Source of the DNA: Piscicola geometra
Lineage: Eukaryota > Annelida > Clitellata > Hirudinida > Piscicolidae
Length of the DNA stretch: 64,000 bases
Direction: 5' to 3'
Assembly: GCA_943735955.1 (NCBI GenBank)
Contig: OX030967.1
Coordinates: 1,107,181-1,171,180 of the forward strand
Translations under genes and position numbers: made by a program
Notes under the pieces: model-generated
Databases searched by the model: none
Told to the model about the DNA's origin: nothing
What the model saw: the letters and a program-made list of their open reading frames with translations, nothing else
In this document: positions 1 to 12,600 of the stretch, piece by piece
How the letters are laid out: the number at the start of each line of letters is the position of its first letter
How positions within the stretch are numbered: the stretch's first letter is position 1

Positions 1-480
1 TATGTATGTATGTATGTATGTATGTATGTATGTATGTATGTATGTATGTATGTATGTATGTATGTATGTATGTATGTATGTATGTATGTATGTATGTATG
101 TATGTATGTATGTATGTATGTATGTATGTATGTATGTATGTATGTATGTATGTATGTATGTATGTATGTATGTATGTATGTATGTATGTATGTATGTATG
201 TATGTATGTATGTATGTATGTATTTATGTATGTATGTATGTATGTATGTATGTATGTATGTATGTATGTATGTATGTATGTATGTATGTATGTATGTATG
301 TATGTATGTATGTATGTATGTATGTATGTATGTATGTATGTATGTATGTATGTATGTATGTATGTATGTATGTATGTATGTATGTATGTATGTATGTATG
401 TATGTATGTATGTATGTATGTATGTATGTATGTATGTATGTATGTATGTATGAATGTATGTATGAATGTATGTTTGTATG
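1..480. repeat. (TATG)n tetranucleotide microsatellite
   Basis: About 120 near-perfect TATG copies with single substitutions (for example near 224) and decay after 450. It runs from the window edge to just upstream of the first recognisable ATPase exon, so it lies in the preceding intron. The open frames across it (alternating M-Y-V-C) are artefacts of a 4-bp repeat without stops. Confidence 0.97.
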
Positions 481-497
481 TTTGTATGCACAAGTAG

Positions 498-670
498 ACA
501 TCATCATCATCATGCCACCTCAAAAGACTGGAGAGAGAAGGCATCTTCTGCATCAGTCCTCGCAATATCAAGTTGTGTGGCTCGCTGGACACTTTCTGCT
601 TCGACAAGACAGGCACCCTGACCATGGAGGGACTTGATCTCAAAGGGGTGGTACCCTGTGTGGGTGCAAG
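498..670 (+). CDS. P5B ATPase exon with catalytic aspartate (P domain start)
   Basis: The frame gives [14 protein letters not shown] followed by [16 protein letters not shown], the P5-type P-domain start. DKTGTLT is at 603-623 and its Asp (603-605) is the residue phosphorylated in P-type ATPases. The donor is AAG|GTGGGT at 670/671, phase 2. The acceptor is uncertain: TAG at 495-497 is used here, but the microsatellite has replaced any normal polypyrimidine tract. Confidence 0.9.
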
Positions 671-3600
671 GTGGGTGGGTGGGTGGGTGGGTGAATGAAA
701 GGTGGTTGGATGGAAAAGATGGGTAAATGAAAGAAGGTTCGAGGTGAGTGGACATAGGTTGGTTGAATGAGTGGTCACAAAAATGATTAATGGAGAGGCT
801 CAGCATGATAAGCTTGAGATGAGATGAGTGGTTTGTGTGAAATAGCGAAGGTGGGTGGTGATGTGGAATAGCTTAGCTTACGAAGCCAAATGAAGTTTCA
901 ATGGAAAATAAGAATCACAATCAACCAAAAATTGGTTCACTTGAAAACCTTTGACACAAAACTTTTGGAAATAATAAAACACCACTGCAGCAATTTCATG
1001 CACGCCAACACAATTTGTCCTTCATAATCATCAGTGAAACAATCAAGAAAGACACATTGCTTAACACCCTCAACTCACCACACAACATCACAGACCATCA
1101 CAAAACACCGCACAACAACACACAACATCACACAACACCACACAACACCACAAAATTCCACACAACAACACACAACACCACACAACAACACACAACATCT
1201 CACATTATCACATACCACCACACACAACACGACAGCTTCCAACACGAAGAATCTAGTCTAAGCAACTTGAGTAACGACAACAAACTCTTGGTTGCCATGG
1301 CGACCTGCCACTCCCTCACCACGGTTGATGGAGTTTTGATGGGAGACCCTCTGGAGTTGAAGATGTTTGAAGCTGCTGATTGGGTGGGTGGTTGGAGAAG
1401 TGGGGAGAATGGAGGTGAGACAGAGTATTCGAAAAAAATGACAAAAGTTCAACTAATCGGATAAAGGGTGAATACATGGCGTTGGAGAAAACAATGTAAT
1501 TTTAAGTTTAATGGTTTTTTTAGTCAGATTATAAATCATGAAAAAGCAAAGAAAAACTCTCCTTCGACCTTCAAGCCTCAAAATCCACAACTCGAATTTT
1601 TCAAAATTATTAATTAACTTCAACTTCACTTCATAATGCACTTTCCATCGCATTTTACCTCCCTTCTCTGCCACACCCTAGCATTTTCCAGCACTACTTT
1701 CACGACTAACTCTCACTACCACTCCAGGTTCTGACGGAGCCAGACTCAGAACACCACAGCACGGACTCCATCACTCCCACCACAGTCACTCCTAGGAACC
1801 TCCACTGCAACAACCTTGCCACCACCATCAGCAACATTGATTCCATCTACGACAAAGTGGCTTGATGGTGGAAAGGGGGAAAGATTAGTTTGGATTAGAA
1901 GCTCTAAAAATTGTTGTGTCTTTTTAATTCAAAAATTCAGTTTTATACAAACATAATTTTGAAATGTCACTTTGCATAAAAAAAATAAATTAAGTAAATT
2001 AATAAATAGTATTGATAAGAAATACTATCATTATTGTTTCGTCATAACATATCATTTTTATAGAATAAAATTTTTATTTTCTTTAAAAATTCCAATTTCC
2101 TCTCTCATTCAGCAACAGCTGCCCACCATCGGCAACCTGCCCGTCTACGGTGTTCTGAAGCAGTTCACGTTCACCTCGATGCTTCAACGCATGTCGGTGG
2201 TGGTGAAGAGGTTCGATGCTGAGTTCTTTGAGTTGTTCTGCAAGGGCGCCCCTGAGACGGTAGTGTCCCTGTCGAAGCCTGAGAGTGGCGAGTGGTGGTT
2301 GGAGGAGAGAGATGAGGGGTGGTGGAAGGAGGGAGATGAGGGGTGGTGGGAGGAGGGAGATGAGGTGTGGTGGGAGGAGAGAGATGAGGGGTGGTGGGAG
2401 GAGAGAGATAAGGGGTGTTGGGAGGAGGGAGATGAGGGGTGGTGGGAGGAGGGAGATAAGAGATGGTGGGAGGAAAGAGATGAGAGGTGGTGGGAGGAGG
2501 GAGATGAGGGGTGGTGGGAGGAGGGAGATAAGAGATGGTGGGAGGAAAGAGAATAGAGGTGGTGGGAGGAGGGAGATGAGGGGTGGTGGGAGGAGGGAGA
2601 TGAGGGGTGGTGGGAGGAGGGAGATGAGGGGTGGTGGGAGGAGGGAGATGAGGGGTGGTGGGAGGAGGGAGATGAGAGGTGGTGGGAGGAGGAAGATGAG
2701 GGGTGGTGGGAGGAGGGAGATGAGAGATGGTGGAAGAAGGGAGATGAGGGGTGGTGGGAGGAGGGAGGTGAGAGGTGGTGGGAGGAGGGAGATGAGAGGT
2801 GGTGGGAGGACGGAGATGAGGGGTGGTGGGAGGAGGGAGATGAGGGGTGGTGGGAGGAGGGAGATGAGAGGTGGTGGGAGGAAAGAGATGAGAGGTGGTG
2901 GGAGGAGGGAGATGAGAGGTGGTGGAAGGAGGGAGATGAGGGGTGGTGGGAAGAGGGAGATGAGGGGTGGTGGGAGGAGGGAGATGAGAGGTGGTGGGAG
3001 GAGGGAGATGAGGGGTGGTGGGAGGAGGGAGATAAGAGATGGTGGGAGGAAAGAGAATAGAGGTGGTGGGAGGAGGGAGATGAGGGGTGGTGGGAGGAAA
3101 GAGATGAGAGGTGGTGGGAGGAGGGAGATGAGGGGTGGTGGGAGGAGGGAGATGAGGGGTGGTGGAAGGAGAGAGATGAAAGGTGGTGGGAGGAGGGGAT
3201 GAGGGGTGGTGGGAGAAGGAAGATGAGAGGTGGTGGGAGGAGGGAGATGAGAGGTGGTGGGAGGAGGGAGATGAGGGGTTGGGAAAAAGAATTAGTTGAA
3301 AAAGGAAGAGGATGAGGGGTCAATGAAGAGATTTAGTTGGGGGGAGAAGATTTACGGTGATGGGAGAAAATGCCTGAAAAAGAATTGTGAAAAAAAAGAA
3401 GGTTGTGGGAGATGGGGTTGTAAATGCTATTGTTAGTTGTGAAGAAGCGGTGAAAGATTGGTGACTGTTCAATGTTTTAAACTTTGAAAACGTGATTAAA
3501 ATTGTTTTTCCTCATAATTCCTTTTGTCTTTCATCCTACCTTCATTTTCGCTCAATGTCGTTCCTTCTCCACCAGTTCCAAGTGACTTCCAGAAAGTGCT

Positions 3601-6600
3601 CAGCCACTACACCAGTCAGGGCTATCGAGTGTTGGGAGTGGGGTGGAAAGAAGTGAAAATTAAGATTGTGAAAATTGAAAAAATTCAAAGGTTATGATGA
3701 TGATTTTGATCTTAAACAAACTTTAAGTGCCGTTTGAAATACCAATAAATATGAAATGAGTATACAATATTTATTTAAGTGGCAACAGAATGAGTTGAAT
3801 GAATAAAATTGGACTATGATAATCAGGGCAAACTGTCGCACAACTCAAATTCTAAAACATTCAACCTTCAACAACACTGAACTTTTTATCTATCTCCTAA
3901 TCATCCGCTCATCTTGTTATCCAAATGCTTACCCATTTACTCTCCCACTTATTCAATACACTATCTACCCACCCATCCAGTCATTTAATCCCTGTTTTCC
4001 AATTTACTCATGCATCAATTCTAGAATCTACCAACTCCTTTGCACCACACAAAACTATACTACTACTCCACGTCTACTACACCACAGCCATGGTTCCAAA
4101 TCACCACACTACAACCAAAACCACTACACAAAAAAACCACACCACAACCACTACATCACAACCACTACACCAAACAACCACACCTACAACCACTGCACCA
4201 CAATCGCTACACCAAACAACCACACCACAACCACACCACAACCACTGCACCACAACAGTCTGGCAATCATCTATCTTGTGAGACGATGATAGCGCTCTGG
4301 TAAGTTCTTTGGCGGCAGGTTCTAAAGTGGTTCAGCAGGAAGTTCTTGGATGAACAGTCTCTGCGCTTTTCGGAATTCCAGATGCTGCCTGCGTTTTTCC
4401 TCGGCCTTCTTGATGCCTTTGTGGACAGTTTGGCGCTAGTCGCTTCAATCATCGGCCAGCTCTTTCCATCTGCCAAGGTCGATTCCCGTAAGTTTGAGGT
4501 CGCGTTGTAGACGTCTTTGAAACGGATGGCAAACTGGATGGTTTCTTGTGCCAGCTCACCATAAAAGATATCTTTGGGTATGCGACCTTCTTGCCTTCGA
4601 TGTACGTGACCCAGTCTTTGGCATAGAAAGACATCAAAATGGTAAACTAACTAATGATCCATGCAATTTTTTCTCTCATACTATTGTTCCATCTAATCAT
4701 AGTCGTAGCTTAGGATTTATTTCTGACTCAAAACTAACCTTATCAAACCAAATTCTATTTGTTACTAAATCTTGCTTTTTTCATCTCAGAAGTATTAGAC
4801 AATTATTATCTTACTTAGATGACCCTTCTTTAAAGATGTTAGTTTCTGCACTTTTTCTATTTCGAATTGACTATTGTAATTCACTCTATTATAATTTACT
4901 TGTAAGTACTTTAAAACCATTTTAATTATGCAGCTAGAATCGTTAGCCGTACTCCTATTTATCATCACATTATGCAGGTCCATATATTTGGAACTCATTA
5001 TCTCCTTATTTAACTACTTCTAATTCATTATTTACTTTTCGTAAGGATCTGAAGACATATCTGTTTAACAAATTCCTTTACGAGCGCTCTTGAATTTGAG
5101 GAAAGAGCGCTAAAGAAATTGATTTGATTGATTGATTGATATGCTGAGTGAGTTGGCTTGATTGAGTAGGGCTGTGTTGGTGACTTTGTCTTGCCATGTT
5201 ATGCCAAGGATGCGTCGGAGACAGCGAAGATGAAAGCTTTCGAGACGATCTTCTTGCAAAGTTCAACAGCATCAGGAAGAAGATGATGAATAATGTAGGC
5301 GCTAGCACACAACCCTGATTGACCCCACTCTTAATTGTGAAGGATTTTGAGGTCTTCCCGTCGTTCCTGCTTACAAGGTCGAATGCCTTAGTTAGGTCGA
5401 TAAATGCGATATACAACGGCATCCGCTGCTCTTTGCACTTTTTCTGGAGCTGACGCACGGAGAAGATCATGTCGACTGTGGATCTTTCTGATCTGAAGCC
5501 GCATTGCGATTCAGTATACACGCGACTTGCTAGGACTTGGAGACGGTTGAGGACAACGCGTGCAAAAGCTTTACCCACGACGCTAAGCAGTGAGATTCCC
5601 CTGTAGTTGTTGCAGTCGCTGCGGTCACCCTTGTTCTTATACAGGGTGACAATCTTGGCATTGCGCATGTCCTGTGGAACTCAACCTTCTCTCCAACATA
5701 GGCAAAGGAGCTTGTGAAGTGGTTCTAGTAGAGACGCTTTACCGTATTTGATTATTTCTGGTGGGATGCCATCGTCTCCTGGTGCTTTTCCACTCTTTAA
5801 GGCATCAATAGCTTTGCTGAGTTCGTCCATTGTCGGCTCGACATCCAGCTCTTCCAAGACTGGCAAGTCTTCAATAGCGTCCAGTGCTATCTGAGTCAAA
5901 GAGTTTTCTTTGGAATAAAGTTCCAGATAGTGTTCGACCCACCTTCCATTTGCTTGTCTTTGTCTGTGATGGTCTCTCGTGATTTGGACTTTAAGGGTGC
6001 AGTCTTCTTTGCTGACTTGCCTGTTGCTTTTTTGATGCCTTCATACATGCTCCTTACGTTGCAAAAGTCTGACGCTTGTTGAATGCTATTCGCCAGTTGA
6101 AGCCAATAGTCATTTGCGCAGCGTCGAGCCGTCTGCTGGGCCTTTTTATATTTGTTTGGTACGTGTGGATAAAGGCCTGCTTGTTGAGCTGTGCTTCAAG
6201 CTCCAGACACACACCACACCACAACTTTCAACACCACAGCAACAACACACCACAACTACATCACACCACAACTACACCACAACACAACTACACAAAACCT
6301 CAACTACACTACACCACAACTACACCACACCACAACAACACTTTACCACACCACCAATAGAGAGCAGCTAGAGCGCCACTTGAACTTTCTGGGACTTCTC
6401 ATCTTCGCTAACCAACTCAAAGTACAAACCTCTCAAGTCATCACCACTTTAAAAAAAGCAAATGTCCGAACCATCATGGTGACAGGTGGGTGGAAGGGAA
6501 GTGGGGTCTGAGGTTGAAAGAAAGAGAAGATGAAATGTGGGTAGGAGAAGGAAGGATGGGGAAGAAAGGTGGGTGAGAGGGAAAGAGCAGGTGACAGGTG

Positions 6601-9600
6601 GGTGGAAGGGAAAAGGAGGAGGTGACAGATGGGTGGGAGAGAAAAGGAGGAGGTGACAGGTGGGTGGGAGAAAAAAGGAGGAGGTGACAGGTGGGTGGGA
6701 GAGGAAAGGAGGAGGTGACAGGTGGGTGGGAGAGAGAGGGAGAAGGTGACAGGTGGGTGGGAGAGAAAAGGAGGAGGTGACAGGTGGGTGGGAGAGAAAA
6801 GGAGGAGGTGACAGGTGGGTGGGAGAGAAAAAGAGGAGGTGACAGGTGGGTGGGAGAGGAAAGAAGGAGGTGACAGGTGGGTGAGAGAGAAAAGGAGGAG
6901 GTGACAGGTGGGTGAGAGAGAAAAGAAGAAGGTGACAGGTGGGTGGAAGAGAAAAGAGGAGGTGACAGGTGGGTGGGAGAGAAAAGAGGAGGTGACAGGT
7001 GGGTGGGAGAGAAAAGGAGGAGGTGACAGGTGGGTGGGAGAGGAAAGGTGGAGGTGACAGGTGGGTGAGAAAGAAAAGGAGGAGGTGACAGGTGGGTGAG
7101 AGAGAAAAGGAGGAGGGGACAGGTGGGTGGGAGAAAAAAAGAGGAGGTGACAGGTGGGTGGAAGGGGAAAGGAGGAGGTGACAGGTGGGTGAGAAAGAAA
7201 AGGAGGAGGTGACAGGTAGGTAGGAGAGGAAAATAGGAGGTGACAGGTGGGTGGGAGAGAAAAGAGAAGGTGACAGGTGGGTGGGAGAGAAAAGGAGGAG
7301 GTGACAGGTGGGTGGGAGAGAGAGGGAGAAGGTGACAGGTGGGTGGGAGAGAAAAGGAGGAGGTGACAGGTGGGTGGGAGAGAAAAGGAGGAGGTGACAG
7401 GTGGGTGGGAGAAAAAAGGAGGAGGTGACAGGTGGGTGGGAGAGGAAAGGAGGAGGTGACAGGTGGGTGGGAGAGAGAGGGAGAAGGTGACAGGTGGGTG
7501 GGAGAGAAAAGGAGGAGGTGACAGGTGGGTGGGAGAGAAAAGGAGGAGGTGACAGGTGGGTGGGAGAGAAAAAGAGGAGGTGACAGATGGGTGGGAGAGG
7601 AAAGAAGGAGGTGACAGGTGGGTGAGAGAGAAAAGGAGGAGGTGACAGGTGGGTGAGAGAGAAAAGAAGAAGGTGACAGGTGGGTGGAAGAGAAAAGAGG
7701 AGGTGACAGGTGGGTGGGAGAGAAAAGAGGAGGTGACAGGTGGGTGGGAGAGAAAAGGAGGAGGTGACAGGTGGGTGGGAGAGGAAAGGTGGAGGTGACA
7801 GGTGGGTGAGAAAGAAAAGGAGGAGGTGACAGGTGGGTGAGAGAGAAAAGGAGGAGGGGACAGGTGGGTGGGAGAAAAAAAGAGGAGGTGACAGGTGGGT
7901 GGAAGGGGAAAGGAGGAGGTGACAGGTGGGTGAGAAAGAAAAGGAGGAGGTGACAGGTAGGTAGGAGAGGAAAATAGGAGGTGACAGGTGGGTGGGAGAG
8001 AAAAGAGAAGGTGACAGGTGGGTGGGAGAGAAAAGGAGGAGGTGACAGGTGGGTGAGAGAGAAAAGGAGGAGGTGACAGGTGGGTGAGAGAGAAAAGGAG
8101 GAGGTGACAGGTGGGTGAGAGAGAAAAGGAAAAGGTGACAGGTGGGTGAGAGAGAAAAGGAGGAGGTGACAGGTGGGTGGGAGAGAAAAGAGGAGGTGAC
8201 AGGTGGGTGGGAGAGAAAAGGAGGAGGTGACAGGTGGGTGGGAGAGAAAAGAGGAGGTGACAGGTGGGTGGGAGAGGAAAAGAGGAGGTGACAGGTGGGT
8301 GGGAGAGTAAAGGAAGAGGTGACAGGTGGGTGGGAGAAGAAAAGGAGTAGGTGACAGGTGGGTGATAGAGAAAAGGAGGAGGTGAAAGGTGGGTGGGAGA
8401 GAGAAGGAGAAGGTGACAGGTGGGTGGGAGAGAAAAGGAGGAGGTGACAGGTGGGTGGGAGAGAAAAGGAGGAGATGACAGGTGGGTGGGAGAGGAAAGG
8501 AGGAGGTGACAGGTGGGTGAGAGAGAAAAGGAGGAGGTGACAGGTGGGTGAGAGAAAAAAAGAGGAGGTGACAGGTGGGTTGGAGAGAAAAGAGGAGGTG
8601 ACAGGTGGGTGGGAGAGGAAAGGAAGAGGTGACAGGTGGGTGGGAGAAGAAAAGGAGTAGGTGACAGGTGGGTGATAGAGAAAAGGAGGAGGTGACAGGT
8701 GGGTGGGAGAGAGAAGGAGAAGGTGACAGGTGGGTGGGAGAGAAAAGGAGGAGGTGACAGGTGGGTGGGAGAGAAAAGGAGGAGATGACAGGTGGGTGGG
8801 AGAGGAAAGGAGGAGGTGACAGGTGGGTGAGAGAGAAAAGGAGGAGGTGACAGGTGGGTGAGAGAAAAAAAGAGGAGGTGACAGGTGGGTTGGAGAGAAA
8901 AGAGGAGGTGACAGGTGGGTGGGAGAGAAAAGAATAGGTGACAAATGGGTGGGAGAGAAAAGGAGGAGGTGACAGGTGGGTGGGAAAAGAAAAGAGGAGG
9001 TGACAGGTGGGTGGAAGGGGAAAGGAGGAGGTGACAGGTGGGTGAGAAAGAAAAGGAGGAGGTGACAGGTGGGTGGGAGAGAAAAAGAGGAGGTGACAGG
9101 TGGGTGGGAGGGGAAAGAAGGAGGTGACAGGTGGGTGGAAGGGAAAAGGAGGAGGTGACAGGTGGGTGAGAGAGAAAAGGAGGAGGTGACAGGTGGGTGA
9201 GAGAGAAAAGGAGGAGGTGACAGGTGGGTGGGAGAAGAAAAGGAGGAGGTGACAGGTGGGTGGGAGAGAAAAGGAGGAGGTGACAGGTGGGTGGAAGGGG
9301 AAAGAAGGAGGTGACAGGTGGGTGGGAGAGAAAAGGAGGAGGTGACAAGTGGGTGGGAGAAGAAAGGAGGAGGTGACAGGTGGGTGGGAGAGGAAAGGAG
9401 GAGGTGACAGGTGGGTGGGAGAGAAAAGAGGAGATGACAGGTGGGTTGGAGAGGAAAGGAGGAGGTGACAGGTGGGTGAGAGAAAAAAGGAGGAGGTGAC
9501 AGGTGGGTGGGAGAAGAAAAGGAGGAGGTGACAGGTGGGTGGAAGGGGAAAAGAGGAGGTGACAGGTGGGTGGGAGAGAAAAGGAATAGGTGACAAGTGG

Positions 9601-12600
9601 GTGGGAGAGGAAAGGAGGAGGTGACAGGTGGGTGGGAGAGGAAAGGAGGAGGTGACAGGTGGGTGAGAGAGAAAAAGAGGAGGTGACAGGTGGGTGAGAG
9701 AGAAAAGAAGGAGGTGACAGGTGGGTGGGAGAGAAAAGAGGAGGTGACAGGTGGGTGGGAGAGAAAAAGAGGAGGTGACAGGTGGGTGGGAGAAGAAAAG
9801 AGGAGGTGACAGGTGGGTGGAAGGGAAAAGGAGGAGGTGACAGGTGGGTGGAAGAGAAAAGGAGGAGGTGACAAGTGGGTGGGAGAGAAAAAGAGGTGAC
9901 AGGTGGGTGGGAGAGAAAAGGAGGAGGTGACAAGAGGGTGGAATGAAGAAGGAAGGGAGTGACAAATGGGGGAAGGGGAGGGAGGAGGTGACAAGTGGGT
10001 GGGACGGAGGAAGTAGGAAGTGATAGGAAGGGGAGGAGGGGAGTTGCATGATCTGGAAAAATGTTGTTGTGAAAGAAACTTCGTATAATTGAAGTGTGGA
10101 ATTTCAGTTAAATAATGAAACTTTTCTTAATAGAGTTATAAAAAATAATAGTAATCATTATCCTTCTGATTATCGATGTTATTGACGTGTCAGGTGACAA
10201 CATTCTGACGGCGTTGAGTGTCGCCAAGGACTGCAGCATGATTGGAGCGCACGATGAAGCTGTCTTCGTCACTGCACTGGAAAAAGCAAACAATAAAGAC
10301 GTGCCTAACAAGCACACGAGTGACGACGACAATGATGATGATACTAATGACTTCATTTTTAAAGAAAATACGGAAAACAATGAAGACAATGTTTTTATAA
10401 ACAGTCGAGTTAACTGTGCCTATGATGATGATAATGATGAGAAAATAAAGGGGGATGGGGGTGCTGATGATGATCATAGAATAAAAACGTCATTGGGTAA
10501 TGCCTTTGAAGTTTATTGGAGCCTTGTGGATGATGGTGGTGATGATGATGATGGTGGTGATGATGATGATGACGGTGGTGGTTATGAGGATGACTGCCGT
10601 CTCCAAGTTAGTGCTGGTGTGCTTCAGTGGTGATAGAAAGTTTGGAAATCGTGGTTGAGATGGTTGAGCTGTAACCCTCGATTCTTTCATCTTATATTTG
10701 TTTACTTTTGCACCTTTTCTATCATTTATTCGTTTATCTATATATTTCTCTGATACGTCTATCCGTCTAGTCATTCATTTGCTTTACTTTAAGAAACATT
10801 TTTTCTCATTTCAAACCAAAATCCAATTATAAATTTTGGATCCACTGACTCACCCTCACTGACTCACCCATACTGACTCACCCACACTGACTCACGCACA
10901 CTGACTCACCCACATTGACTCACCCACTTCTCCATCCTTTCAGCTCGACCCACCTCATCTGCACCTGGCATTGACTGGCAAATCATGGTCCTTGCTGAAG
11001 AAACACCAACCATATGTTTTTGAGAAGGTGTCGGTGGGAGTGGTGGTGATGTTAGTAGTGGTGGTAGTAGGGGTGGTGGTGATGGGTGTAGTAGCGGTGG
11101 TGATAGTAGTAGTGATAATGGTGATGGTAGTGGCGATGAATGGTATTAGTAATGGTTAGAGACCGACCGAAATTCGGTTCGGTTTCGGTTTCAGCGCCGA
11201 AATTGTCAATTTTCTTAGTTTCGGCAACTTTTTAGTTTCGGCCAAATCAAAATTTCTAATTTCGGCAATTTTTCAGTTTCGGCCGAAAATACTTTTTTTA
11301 TTTCGGCTTAATTTCGGTTTCGGCCGAAATGGATCTCATATTTACCGAAAAACCGAAATTTTTAATGATTTAGGTAGTTTATCTGATATATTTGTATCCT
11401 CAATCAAACTTGAACTATTAAGTTTGGGTTCGATTCTCATCTCTATTAGATATCTATTAGATATCGTGGTTGATTGATTTATGGGTGTCATTAGACTAAT
11501 TGTTCGAATAACATATACAAGCATCTGGAACAACAACCATTGTATTGAAATTTAAGTTAATTGGCATACGTTCAATGATGATGTTTAACAAAACTTTTTT
11601 CTAAACATTTGTTTAAAAAATTTTTTTTGTCAAAAGTAAGTATCTGTAAATCCTCAATCGAACTCGAACTATTTACTTTGGGTTCGATTCTCATCTCTAT
11701 TAGATATCTATTAGTTATCGGGGTTGATTGATATATGGGTGTCATTAGACTAATTGTTCGAATGACATGTACACGCATTTGGATTTCTAGATATCCTTGC
11801 TGAGATAAACAGTGTATATGAATCGAAAGCCCAAGAAGATTTGGCTTTCATTCATTAATTCAAAAATAAATGCAGGCGTATCTTAAAGAGCCTAGAATCA
11901 ACAGAACATCCAATATTTTTGCGTATTGGCATTGCAGTCAATATTCATGTCTTGAGCTTGCTGCTCGAAAATACAAGTGTGGCTAGCGAGCAATTATTTA
12001 GTTCTGCAGGGAAAATCTACGCAGATCGTCGCAGCAACCTTCCTGGTGAAAATGTTTCAAAACAGGTATTTATGGCTTACAATATTCGTTTGTTTGGATT
12101 TAATTATTAAACAGAAATTGTTATCATTCAATAATATTTTTTGATTTTAAAAAACAATTACTTATGTAGACCATTTTTGTTGTTGAACAACTTTTATTTT
12201 TTGGCTTAAAATATACACTTGTTTGGATTTACTTGTTAAACTGGCATTGTCATCCTTAAATACTAATTTTTTGTTTTTAATAAAAGTTGGAGAAAATTTC
12301 GGTTTCGGCTTCGGTTCCGGTCGAAAATCTGATTACAATTTCGGTTTGATTTCGGTTTTGGCCGAAAATGGAATTTTAATTTCGACATAATTTCGGTTTC
12401 GGCTGAAAATGGGATTTTAATTTCGGCCTAATTTCGGTTTCAGCCCAAATAAAAATATCTGTTTCGGTCGGTCTCTAGTGATGGTATTGGTAGTGGTGGT
12501 GATGGTCGAAGTAGTTGTGTTGTTATTGATGGTGATGATGTTGTTTGTACCACAAACATACGACACTTCACAAAACAAACACATTTTTCTACCCGACTAT

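Noticed and set aside
1..637. Repetitive M-Y-V-C frames and the minus I-H-T-Y frame
   Set aside because: Artefacts of the (TATG)n microsatellite.
1015..1235. N-terminal Thr/His-rich part of the frame containing MATCHSL
   Set aside because: This part is the CA-rich intron end. Phase 2 joining at 1236 gives a continuous ATPase protein without it.
2184..3323. Ser/His/Pro-rich minus frame and Gly/Arg/Met-rich plus frame
   Set aside because: They are translations of a 24-bp intronic minisatellite, whose unit length is divisible by three.
6433..10049. Three overlapping minus-strand open frames of about 1170-1190 codons (Pro/Ser/Leu/Phe/His-rich)
   Set aside because: They exist in all three frames of a 31-bp tandem array that lacks stop codons. 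No frame is preferred, and the array starts at the donor of an ATPase exon.
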